This document shows positions 1 through 6,363 of a stretch of 30,555 bases of DNA, piece by piece. The DNA comes from a virus: positions 1 to 30,555 of IMG/VR virus record IMGVR_UViG_3300037137_001277, one strand, 5' to 3'. The translations under genes were made by a program, and so were the position numbers. The notes below the pieces were generated by a model. That model searched no databases. It was given only the letters and a program-made list of their open reading frames with translations, and was not told where the DNA came from. The stretch's first letter is position 1, and every line of letters starts with the position of its first letter.

Positions 1-200
1 CGCGCTCCTCCCGCTGCATCTCGAAATGCCGCATCACGGGCGGTGGCCTTCCGCGGCCGCCCACCTCGTTTTCCGCGCTCGCTCTGCCCAGCGCGGTATG
101 CCTCATCCCCCTGCGCCCGCCGCGCCTGGTGGGAGCGTCGGCCGAGGGCTGACATCGCCTCGCGGATGATCTCCGACTCTCGGTCGTCGCTCGATTTCAT
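1..200 (-). CDS. Partial basic hypothetical protein running off the left edge
   Basis: The last gene of the leftward operon that starts at the 900-927 promoter. It opens with ATG at 200 and stays open to the window edge, giving 66 visible residues that begin MKSSDDRESEIIREAMSALG. An AGGAG lies nine bases upstream of the start, 26 bases after the previous stop. The visible part is charged and rich in Arg, Ala and Gly, with a basic stretch SERGKRGGRPRK at about residues 44-55 that could touch nucleic acid. I do not recognise a family. The C-terminus is outside the window, so size and function are unknown. A six-codon reading frame (ATG GCT AGG AGC TGG CCC TGA) ends directly on this start and may only be a by-product of the ribosome binding site. 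Confidence 0.6.
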   Translation of the reverse strand, partial: MKSSDDRESEIIREAMSALGRRSHQARRAQGDEAYRAGQSERGKRGGRPRKATARDAAFRDAAGGA

Positions 201-225
201 CAGGGCCAGCTCCTAGCCATTCCGG

Positions 226-552
226 TTAGCGATAATATCCGTCGGCCCGCGTGCGCTTGCTCCGCTCCCAGGCGCTTTCGGGGATTAGGTCGGTGGCGGT
301 GTGCGCTGGAGCCATTGGATCATCCCCCGCCGCCACATGCGCAATACGCGCCAGCAGTTGAGTAGGAATCGCGTCGGCCGGGAACAAGTGTATGGATCGC
401 CCACTCCCGCCTTGAGTCCCACGCCACGCGAATCCCCATTGCTCCAATCGCAGCCGCCCGTCGCCCCGCCGGCTGAGCCGGAACCCGCAGCGGTAATCGT
501 ACGCGCCCACGCCATCCCATTCCGCCAAGATATCGCCATCAGTGCGCGGCAT
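226..552 (-). CDS. Hypothetical protein, 108 aa
   Basis: Second gene of the left operon. I chose the ATG at 552 because it follows the upstream stop codon by one base (TGA A ATG) and has GGAG about ten bases before it; an ATG at 561 is possible but its ribosome site would be too close. The product begins MPRTDGDILAEWDG and contains a Trp- and Arg-rich middle (LRLEQWGFAWRG), which suggests a small beta-rich domain. It ends in a basic tail, ERSKRTRADGYYR. No signal peptide or membrane segment is visible. No family recognised. Its position behind a strong host-type promoter and outside the structural block fits an accessory or early function, but that is inference. Confidence 0.6.
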   Translation of the reverse strand: MPRTDGDILAEWDGVGAYDYRCGFRLSRRGDGRLRLEQWGFAWRGTQGGSGRSIHLFPADAIPTQLLARIAHVAAGDDPMAPAHTATDLIPESAWERSKRTRADGYYR

Positions 553-553
553 T

Positions 554-841
554 TCACACATTCTCCGCGACAACCGTAAGCATCAGGGATCTATCCACGA
601 TCCGCCGAATCCGTTTGGTCGCCCTGGGAAATGCCCGGCTCCATCCGCCCAGCTCTACCGCCAACCCATCGGCGGTAGCCGCTTGGGCATATCGGCCACC
701 ACTCGCGATCTTTTGCAGGCATTCGATGGCTTCGGAGATTTCGGCGGCGAGTTCGGCCGGGGCTTGGGCGGATCGCTCGGCGAGAATGGCCGCGGCATTT
801 GCAGCGCGCTCAGCGGGTACCATCGCCTTGATTCGCTTCAT
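554..841 (-). CDS. Hypothetical helical protein, 95 aa
   Basis: First gene downstream of the strong leftward promoter at 900-927. The ATG at 841 is preceded by AGGAG with eight bases of spacing, which fixes the start although the frame is open further upstream. The product begins MKRIKAMVPAERAANAAAIL; residues 1-60 are Ala- and Glu-rich and probably helical, and the second half has a basic patch, RATKRIRRIVDR. It could be a small dimeric or DNA-binding protein, but no known motif is visible. It is probably co-transcribed with the next two genes, with one base between this stop and the next start. The leader between promoter and start is about 50 bases and carries an ATG ATG ATG run that is not otherwise supported as a start. 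Confidence 0.65.
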   Translation of the reverse strand: MKRIKAMVPAERAANAAAILAERSAQAPAELAAEISEAIECLQKIASGGRYAQAATADGLAVELGGWSRAFPRATKRIRRIVDRSLMLTVVAENV

Positions 842-899
842 CGTATCTGCTCCTGCCCTGCCCGCCAGGATATCGGGGCTTAGGGGCATCATCATTATT

Positions 900-927
900 A
901 TTATACCCTGCCGTGGGTTTTTGTCAA
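900..927 (-). promoter_or_regulatory. Consensus sigma-70 promoter driving the left operon
   Basis: On the minus strand a perfect -35 box TTGACA (927-922) and a perfect -10 box TATAAT (905-900) are separated by 16 bases. Transcription would start near 893 and read the genes at 841, 552 and 200. The region around it is AT-rich compared with the rest of the window, and a run of ATA/ATG triplets follows the -10 box. Nothing else in the leftward block has such a good promoter, so these three genes are likely expressed separately from the late structural operon. I saw no clear operator palindrome over the boxes. Confidence 0.9.
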
Positions 928-1058
928 TACGCCCGCCCAACTATTTTTCGGCGGTTTTGTGCGGTTTGGGGAGATGGATTTCGCACGAGGATGCCCCAGG
1001 ATCGCGTTTCGGGATGACCGCGGGAATGGTCGCGGCCGGAGCGGATCGCCGACGTAGC

Positions 1059-1083
1059 GCCAACCACGGCCTCGTGGGGTGGC
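1059..1083 (-). terminator. Weak hairpin after the fibre gene, possible terminator
   Basis: About a dozen bases past the fibre stop codon there is an interrupted inverted repeat, with a CCACG/CGTGG core around a four-base loop, extended by GCC/GGC across small bulges. There is no run of T after it, so it is not a classical intrinsic terminator. The rest of 842-1094 holds only the promoter described separately and no convincing gene. Its place at the end of the structural block is the main reason to note it. Confidence 0.3.
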
Positions 1084-1094
1084 ATATGCTAGGG

Positions 1095-3587
1095 TCAGCG
1101 CCCCTTGATCTTCGTCCGGATCTCTGGCGGCGCCGGCAGCCAGACAATCCCCTCGGGTGTCGGCAACCCGACCATCAGCTCATCGGCTCCCGCGATAGGG
1201 ATCCGGGCGAGCCGCAAGGCGTCGGCCGGCACGACCACGATCCCCTCGGGCTTCGGCAACCGTACGAGCAGATCCCAGTAGGTGGGATACCAGTCCAGCT
1301 CATGTGCGTGTATGAGCAGGACTTGCGAGCGCGCCAGTTCCCTCGCGAGTAACGTCGCGGCGCCCGCCTGCTCGATCCTGAGTTGCTGGCTCAGCGCCTC
1401 GACGATGGCCTGGAGCTCGCTGGCCTGCTGCACGATCAACAGCACCTGATTGCGCCCGAGTTCCTCGTACAGAATCCCGCCGTTGATACCCTGAACGATC
1501 AGCAAGCCTTGGTTCAGTTCGAGTTCGGTGCGGAGGGCACGATCGGAGATGGCCTGCGAAACAAAGATGCTCTGCGGCCGACTCTCCATGAACGCGGCGA
1601 TATCCTGCTCTGCCTGCTGCATCAATAGCCACTGCGCGCGGATTTCGGATGCGAACAATGCGGCGGCCGCACCCTGCACGATCAGCAATGGCTGCTCGAG
1701 GCCGAGTTCCGCGCGGATCGCCGCATCGATCACCACCTGATCCAATAGCAGCAACTGCTCCTTACCAGTCTCATCGTAGGTATTGGCGGATATCGGGATA
1801 TAGACGTCGGTGGCCTCCTGCGCGATCAGGAGCAATTGAGATAAGATCAGGTCGCCGCGGATCACGGTTTGGCCATCGATGGTCTGCGCGATCAGGAGAG
1901 GCTGGCTGCGGTTGAGTTCGCCGCGAGTCGCGGCCTGCCCGCCGATGGCCTGCGCGACGAGTATGGCCTGCGCCTTGGCGGTCTCTTTCCGGGTCGCGGC
2001 GGCGCTGTTGGTCTGCGCCACCTTGATGCTCTGGGCCTTGCCGGTCTCGTCGTAGTTCGAGATCGTGTGGTAGGTGATGTTCAATTTGGCTGGATGGCTC
2101 GGCGAATCATCGAAAAACGCCATCGTTGCCTGCTCATCGTTGTTGATCGCAGAACTCGACATCAGCATGAATGCCATATCGTTGTTGGAAGCCCAGAGCG
2201 CCCTATCTACAATCTCCTGAACGACTGTCTTGACGTTCCAGCTTTTATAGGCGGCGCCCCCGCTTAGAGATACTTCCGGACTAGCGGCGGTCGTCCTAGT
2301 CCTATCGCCTGGGCTTCCGGTCGCTACATTGGTGGTATTGGCCCAAATGGCAGCATCATCATGGTCATCGCCGTGGACCTTTAGGCTCGGCGTACCAACA
2401 ACTGTGCCATCGTAGTAGATCTGCACTGTGGATGTATCAACTACAACGCCCTGGGCCACAGGTATGGTGAGGAACCTCATGCCCATACACTTGGCGCGGG
2501 TTATAGAACTTGGCGGAGCGGTGGTATTCCAACCAATCCCGAAGGTCAGTGCCACTGCAGAGTAGATTTTATCCGTGCCAGTACCGGGCCAGCTTCCGCC
2601 GCCGGAATAGGCATCATCGCCGCTAGCTGCAACCAACTCCTCAGTGATAGTCGTATCCATATAGACCGGGTAGGTCGCCACGTTCAGCGCCGTCGCCGTC
2701 ACCGAGAATGCCATGAAACATCGAGAGGCCTTGCGGAGCAACCGCCACTGCACCGGCAGGACTTTCGGGAAACCCGTCTCGGGATCCGGGCCTCCGCTAT
2801 CCCAGGCCACTGGCTTCTGGAACCACCAGAGATCTCGACTCTGCTCGTCGAGTTGAGAGAATGCCGCGGGATCAGTGGCCTGCTCATCCGGCGCACCGAG
2901 CGCGTCAGTGAGATCATCACTCAGATCGGCCGGAGTCACCGCATTGGCGAATGTCCCCGCCTTCGTGCCCGCATCCCAGCTGACCGCCATCAGCAGCACC
3001 AACCGCAGGCCACTCATACCGATCGTGGGCGTCGGCAGAGATGCATTCCCCTCGATGATGAGTTGTTTGAAGAACTTGTCGGGCTTGAGGGAATACTGGA
3101 AATCGAGGCCTGTGCCGAATGCGCCGTACCACGTCACGGTATTGGTCACATCATCGATGGTCGGCGCGCCGAGGGTTTTGGGTGTGCTGATCAGCTGCCA
3201 CTGGCGGGCGTTGTTCATCCAGCCCAGGGCGACCGGCGCCATGGCAAACCAGCGGCCCGCTCGCCGGAACTGTGCGATATAGCGCACCGTGCGCCCGGCG
3301 ATCTGGCGACTCTGCCAGAACCGTACCTGGTAGCCGTTGCTCTCGCAGGCCGCGTCCCATTGCTGGCCGGGAGTCGAACGGACGTCGAGGTCGATCTCCT
3401 CGAACGCCAGGCTTTCATCGAACGGATCGGCGCGGTAGTGGATCGGGGAGATGTCGCCGCCGACCCGGAAGGTCCGACCATCGAGCTGGAACTTCTTGAA
3501 GTGGCGCGTGCGATGGCCGGGCAGTTCCGTCTCGCCCGGCCCCGCGCGCAGGATGCCAGTCGGATCACGCTCGGCCAGTGTGGCCAT
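1095..3587 (-). CDS. Long tail fibre / receptor-binding structural protein with C-terminal repeats
   Basis: 830 residues. It starts at ATG 3587, one base after the stop of the preceding gene. Residues 1-300 form a beta-rich N-terminal region that probably attaches to the tail. Residues about 305-510 look like a separate domain (GDDHDDAAIWANTTN, AAYKSWNVKTVVQEIV, then FFDDSPSHPAKLNITY); this recalls DNRLRE-type wall-associated modules, a weak match by eye. Residues 511-765 hold about twelve degenerate repeats of 19-27 residues with a core like RxELxxxQxLLIVQ. The C-terminus has two short copies of LPxPEGIVxxPA (for example LPKPEGIVVVPA). No enzyme motif is seen. Being the last and largest distal gene, after the baseplate accessory genes, it fits a fibre. 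The stretch coding for residues 305-520 looks richer in A and T than its surroundings. Confidence 0.75.
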   Translation of the reverse strand: MATLAERDPTGILRAGPGETELPGHRTRHFKKFQLDGRTFRVGGDISPIHYRADPFDESLAFEEIDLDVRSTPGQQWDAACESNGYQVRFWQSRQIAGRTVRYIAQFRRAGRWFAMAPVALGWMNNARQWQLISTPKTLGAPTIDDVTNTVTWYGAFGTGLDFQYSLKPDKFFKQLIIEGNASLPTPTIGMSGLRLVLLMAVSWDAGTKAGTFANAVTPADLSDDLTDALGAPDEQATDPAAFSQLDEQSRDLWWFQKPVAWDSGGPDPETGFPKVLPVQWRLLRKASRCFMAFSVTATALNVATYPVYMDTTITEELVAASGDDAYSGGGSWPGTGTDKIYSAVALTFGIGWNTTAPPSSITRAKCMGMRFLTIPVAQGVVVDTSTVQIYYDGTVVGTPSLKVHGDDHDDAAIWANTTNVATGSPGDRTRTTAASPEVSLSGGAAYKSWNVKTVVQEIVDRALWASNNDMAFMLMSSSAINNDEQATMAFFDDSPSHPAKLNITYHTISNYDETGKAQSIKVAQTNSAAATRKETAKAQAILVAQAIGGQAATRGELNRSQPLLIAQTIDGQTVIRGDLILSQLLLIAQEATDVYIPISANTYDETGKEQLLLLDQVVIDAAIRAELGLEQPLLIVQGAAAALFASEIRAQWLLMQQAEQDIAAFMESRPQSIFVSQAISDRALRTELELNQGLLIVQGINGGILYEELGRNQVLLIVQQASELQAIVEALSQQLRIEQAGAATLLARELARSQVLLIHAHELDWYPTYWDLLVRLPKPEGIVVVPADALRLARIPIAGADELMVGLPTPEGIVWLPAPPEIRTKIKGR

Positions 3588-3588
3588 G

Positions 3589-4134
3589 CTACTCGCTGAT
3601 GCCGATGCTCATGCTGGCCTGGAGGCTGTCGCCATCCAGCAACGTGCGGCTCGCGCTCAGCGCCAGCGTGCAGAGCAATCGCTGGCCCGAGGCCGAGGCG
3701 ACGGCGGTCAGGTGCGTGCACAGGAACAGCTTCGTCACCGCCGGCCAGTTGCCGCCCGTGGCGGTGAAGGTCTTCGTCGCGCTCAGCACCTGATAGGCGG
3801 CCGCCGGTTGGCTGATGACGAATGGCTGGCCGCTGGCCCCTGTGCCGTTCGTCGCGAGGGCCTGCCGGGCATAGTTGTATTGCCCGATCGTCGGCTCGCC
3901 GCTCAGGCTGGCGAGAGTATCGGCCTCCGCCACCGATGACCGGGCGTCCAGCCCCAGGTAGAGGTTCGCCGGCGGCGCGCCGTAGTTCGCGTAAGCCGTC
4001 GCGAAATAGGCGCTCAACAGCGAGAGCTCGCCCTCGTCATGCCAGGTGTTCTGATCGAGCCGTTCCTGCCACCTGAACTTCCCGTCGCGGTCGAAACATG
4101 TCAGGACCGCGGTTGCGTGCTGTCTCTTCTTCAT
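3589..4134 (-). CDS. Tail/baseplate structural protein, 181 aa
   Basis: Starts at ATG 4134 with AGGAG eight bases upstream, and lies directly before the fibre gene with one base between them. It begins MKKRQHATAVLTCFDRDGKF. The layout resembles that of the 178-residue product at 11962-12498: a short N-terminus, a segment around WHDEGELSLLSAYF, a LYLGLDARSS strand, an FTATGGNW strand and a final beta strand ending in SMSIGISE. By eye the two look like distant paralogues. No catalytic motif or membrane segment is visible. Position between a BppU-like protein and the fibre suggests a baseplate or fibre-collar component, but the role is inferred from location only. Confidence 0.7.
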   Translation of the reverse strand: MKKRQHATAVLTCFDRDGKFRWQERLDQNTWHDEGELSLLSAYFATAYANYGAPPANLYLGLDARSSVAEADTLASLSGEPTIGQYNYARQALATNGTGASGQPFVISQPAAAYQVLSATKTFTATGGNWPAVTKLFLCTHLTAVASASGQRLLCTLALSASRTLLDGDSLQASMSIGISE

Positions 4135-4153
4135 CAGTAGTTCTCCTCGCTCC

Positions 4154-4489
4154 CTATGGTACGGGAGCTGGCGCGGGGATCTCCCGCTCCACCTCGATAT
4201 CGAACGCCTCGCTGAGCCGGATCATGCCTGATCCGTACTCAACGATGACCTGCGCCTCGTAGGTGCCGCTCTCGACCAGGTCGGTATCCGTCCAGTCCAT
4301 GTGCGCTTTGCCCTCGACCTCGATGTCAACCGTACAGTCGCGTTCCCACAATGCCTGCTGGCCCTTGACAGCGAATCGGATGCGCACCGACTTATCGACG
4401 AGGGAAAGCGGCGTGTCGTTGTCTCCCTCGACCACCTGGAACCGCAAGGGCGGCCCCGTGCTGCCGCCGACGATCTTGATGTCGGGCAT
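4154..4489 (-). CDS. Baseplate upper protein-like (BppU-type N-terminal fold)
   Basis: 111 residues, ATG at 4489 with GAGGAG upstream at good spacing. The pattern IKIVGGSTGPPLRFQVVEG, then DTPLSLVDKSVRIRFAV, and later DLVESGTYEAQVIVEY is a compact immunoglobulin-like beta sandwich of the kind found at the N-terminus of phage baseplate upper proteins (BppU/DUF2479), where a polarised property is described as applied relative to a default. In those phages the domain docks receptor-binding proteins to the baseplate. Here only the small domain is present, ending in a Pro-rich tail (PAPAPVP). The neighbouring fibre gene is a plausible partner. Family assignment is by pattern, not by search. Confidence 0.6.
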   Translation of the reverse strand: MPDIKIVGGSTGPPLRFQVVEGDNDTPLSLVDKSVRIRFAVKGQQALWERDCTVDIEVEGKAHMDWTDTDLVESGTYEAQVIVEYGSGMIRLSEAFDIEVEREIPAPAPVP

Positions 4490-4501
4490 CGTGACTCCTC
4501 G

Positions 4502-4768
4502 CTATAGTCCGAACGCCTTCCTTACCTTCACCAGCGCGGCGGCGCAGATCGTCTCCAGCGCCCGATCAACGCCTCCCTGCTGTTCCGCCGTCAGCGCGCG
4601 GTAGACGACCTTGAATTGCGGCTGTCGCCGCACACTGTCGGCGAGATCGGCGGCGGTCGGCATAAACGTCGCCATCTCCGCCTTCCACTTGCCGATCAAG
4701 TCCTGGCCGAAGTCTAAGAGAGTCTTCGGCACACCCAGCCTCAACAGCGTATTGCTCAAGGTAGACAC
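4502..4768 (-). CDS. Hypothetical helical protein, 88 aa
   Basis: Starts at GTG 4768, four bases after the amidase stop, with GGAGGATAGG just upstream. The frame is open further into the amidase but without a ribosome site. The product begins VSTLSNTLLRLGVPKTLLDF (first residue read as Met), is largely helical and amphipathic, and has no Cys. A stretch ALTAEQQGGVDRALETICAAALVKVRKAF forms a likely long helix at the end. There is no transmembrane segment, so it is not an obvious second holin. Its place right after holin and amidase could mean a lysis accessory role, or it could be the first of the baseplate accessory genes. Function unknown. Confidence 0.65.
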   Translation of the reverse strand: MSTLSNTLLRLGVPKTLLDFGQDLIGKWKAEMATFMPTAADLADSVRRQPQFKVVYRALTAEQQGGVDRALETICAAALVKVRKAFGL

Positions 4769-4772
4769 GTTC

Positions 4773-5372
4773 CTATCCTCCGTGGGCCGCAGCCCATGAT
4801 TTGATCGCCCTGTCCAGGGCGTGTGCCGTTCTATCGATCCAGGCGGGAGTCCGCATTGCGGCGGCGACATGCGGGTCGCTCACAAAGCCAAGCTCCACCA
4901 GCACTGCCGCCCTGGTCGCACATTTCCTCAGCACGCCCGGCAGCAGCTCATAGGTTGAGCCATCCGGCCGGCATCTCAGGATGGGCGCGCACTTCGCCAG
5001 CCCATGCGAGGCAAATCCGTCATGCCCCATCGAGACCGCCGCCATTGTCCCTGCCAGCGCCCTGCTCGCCGCCCACCTCGCCCGGTCCGGATCCTCCGTC
5101 CAGTAGTAGACATGGCACTCGTGGATGCAGTGCCCGGCCTTCCACTCGTAGCCGTTGCAGTGCAGACTCACCAGCACATCGGGCGGGTTCGCGTGGAGCG
5201 CACCGAGCAGGACGCCCAGGCCCTTCGCGCCCGCCGGCTGCCGCTTCGTCTCATAGCCCAGGGCGGCCATCACAGCCGCCACTTGCTGCACGACGTGCGC
5301 CTCGCTCAGGCCATCGGGCCCGGGCGCGCCCGGGTCGCTCACGCTGTGGCCGGGGTTCACGACGATTCTCAC
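4773..5372 (-). CDS. Endolysin: N-acetylmuramoyl-L-alanine amidase, Amidase_3 type
   Basis: 199 residues. It cuts the bond between N-acetylmuramic acid and L-alanine in peptidoglycan and should release progeny at the end of infection. It starts with GTG at 5372, overlapping the holin stop in a GTGA. The Amidase_3 signature is complete: VNPGHS with zinc ligand His9, Glu24 in LSEAHV, His71 in SLHCNGYEW, and the catalytic Glu160 in VLVELGFVSDP. The catalytic domain fills the whole protein; no separate cell-wall binding domain and no signal peptide are visible, so export depends on the holin. Several Cys residues (72, 82, 86, 128, 134, 151) are more than usual for this family. Confidence 0.92.
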   Translation of the reverse strand: MRIVVNPGHSVSDPGAPGPDGLSEAHVVQQVAAVMAALGYETKRQPAGAKGLGVLLGALHANPPDVLVSLHCNGYEWKAGHCIHECHVYYWTEDPDRARWAASRALAGTMAAVSMGHDGFASHGLAKCAPILRCRPDGSTYELLPGVLRKCATRAAVLVELGFVSDPHVAAAMRTPAWIDRTAHALDRAIKSWAAAHGG

Positions 5373-5722
5373 GGCTTATCTCCAGGGGTCCCGATCTCAC
5401 TGACCGCGCAGGTAGCGTTCTTTTTTGGCCGGCCCTTGGCGGCCTTATAGTTCAGCGCCGTCTCGAGGAAATCGGGGCCGGCCCAGCCAGCGACCGCGCT
5501 GGTGATCCAATGATGGTCGGCCAGCACGCCGGCCGCTCCTCCGCAGATCATCGCGGCGATGAAGCCCAATCGCACGATGCAGGCTCCGTCCTCCATGCGT
5601 TGGACCCGCGGCAAGATCAGGCCCCCGGTCCTCATCAGGTCGCGCAGAAGCCCGGCACAGGAACCCACGATCAGGAAGAAGATCAGCAGGTCGGTGCTCG
5701 GCAGCGATGCGGTTATCGGCAT
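5369..5722 (-). CDS. Holin-like membrane protein
   Basis: 117 residues, ATG at 5722 with a strong AGGAGG upstream. Hydrophobic segments lie at about residues 11-27 (DLLIFFLIVGSCAGLL) and 47-67 (ACIVRLGFIAAMICGGAAG), and a weaker one at 71-81. The C-terminus is soluble and basic (KAAKGRPKKN). It sits directly upstream of and overlaps the amidase, the usual arrangement of a holin-endolysin cassette. Function is inferred from topology and context; holins share little sequence. No dual-start motif is evident. The cassette is placed inside the distal tail block, before the fibre, rather than after it. Confidence 0.75.
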   Translation of the reverse strand: MPITASLPSTDLLIFFLIVGSCAGLLRDLMRTGGLILPRVQRMEDGACIVRLGFIAAMICGGAAGVLADHHWITSAVAGWAGPDFLETALNYKAAKGRPKKNATCAVSEIGTPGDKP

Positions 5723-5754
5723 ATCACCCTCCTAGGTGGTCACACAACGTCGCA

Positions 5755-6108
5755 CTACTCTTCCGCGTCCAGGTAGATCGTCAGGTCGCAGTGTTTCTGC
5801 GCCTCCACCGCCGCCTTCAGACTCATGCGCAGGAAGCGGCTGTAGCTAGTGAATGTGAGCACGCCGTTCTCGCCCGCATCGAGCGCCGCGAAGCCGCTAC
5901 TCCCCAGGCTCTGGCTGAACCATGGGCCATCGGCTGTCGGCCCCGTCTCGACCGAGGCGGCCGCCAACCCGCAGCGATTGACGCCCGCTGCCACCGCGAC
6001 GGTGATGACGCGGTTCGGCCGCTCACCCAGATCCCGCGGCGGCATCACGAGCACCAGATCGGTGGTGCCCAGCGCCGCTACCGGTATCATCTCTCGCCAC
6101 GCGTTCAT
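5755..6108 (-). CDS. Small beta-rich structural protein, 117 aa
   Basis: Starts at ATG 6108 with AGAGGA upstream. It begins MNAWREMIPVAALGTTDLVL and continues with alternating strands: VITVAVAAGVN, ASVETGPTADGPWFSQSLGSS, GVLTFTSYSRFLRMSLKAAV, DLTIYLDAEE. The phrase VETGPTADGPWF followed by aromatic strands resembles small beta-sandwich proteins found among phage tail and virion accessory proteins, such as discoidin-like folds, but I cannot name a family. No signal or membrane segment. It lies between the spike-like OB protein and the holin, so a tail-tip accessory role is likely. Confidence 0.65.
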   Translation of the reverse strand: MNAWREMIPVAALGTTDLVLVMPPRDLGERPNRVITVAVAAGVNRCGLAAASVETGPTADGPWFSQSLGSSGFAALDAGENGVLTFTSYSRFLRMSLKAAVEAQKHCDLTIYLDAEE

Positions 6109-6126
6109 TGTCGTTCCTCTCTGTAT

Positions 6127-6363
6127 CTACGGACTCACAACTCCCAGCATCCCGATCGGCCGGCCCGTCTCGCCGCTCATCAGCACCGCGACCGCCTGCG
6201 CATCGAAGGCACAAGCGCCGCCGATCGCCGGCACATCTTCATGGGTCTGCCCGCCCACCTGGACCCGGTAGCGGCCCGGACCCGCGAGCGATACCACGGT
6301 CCCGATCGCCGCCCGATCGCCGTGCCCGGCCAGCCTCTTGATCGCGCGGTAGAGGCGACTCAT
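6127..6363 (-). CDS. Short OB-like baseplate/spike protein, 78 aa
   Basis: ATG at 6363 overlaps the stop of the preceding gene by four bases (ATGA). Residues 18-75 (RAAIGTVVSLAGPGRYRVQV, then THEDVPAIGG, then VAVLMSGETGRPIGMLGVV) follow the pattern of an oligonucleotide/oligosaccharide-binding barrel: two long strands, a short bridge and a last strand around a GxxxxPIGxLG turn. This type of domain is common in the gp5/gpV family of tail spikes and hub-associated proteins. Only the barrel is present, with no lysozyme domain or spike helix. Its place after two hub-type genes supports a role at the tail tip. Assignment is by pattern and moderate. Confidence 0.6.
   Translation of the reverse strand: MSRLYRAIKRLAGHGDRAAIGTVVSLAGPGRYRVQVGGQTHEDVPAIGGACAFDAQAVAVLMSGETGRPIGMLGVVSP

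Noticed and set aside
941-1147. 68-residue minus frame between the fibre and the left promoter
   Set aside because: No ribosome site, overlaps the fibre end, and low-complexity Arg/Pro composition.
4823-5776. Long plus-strand open frame of 317 residues opposite the amidase and holin
   Set aside because: It is antisense to two well-supported genes, has Arg/Pro/Ser-rich low-quality composition and no ribosome site; it is a GC-rich shadow frame.
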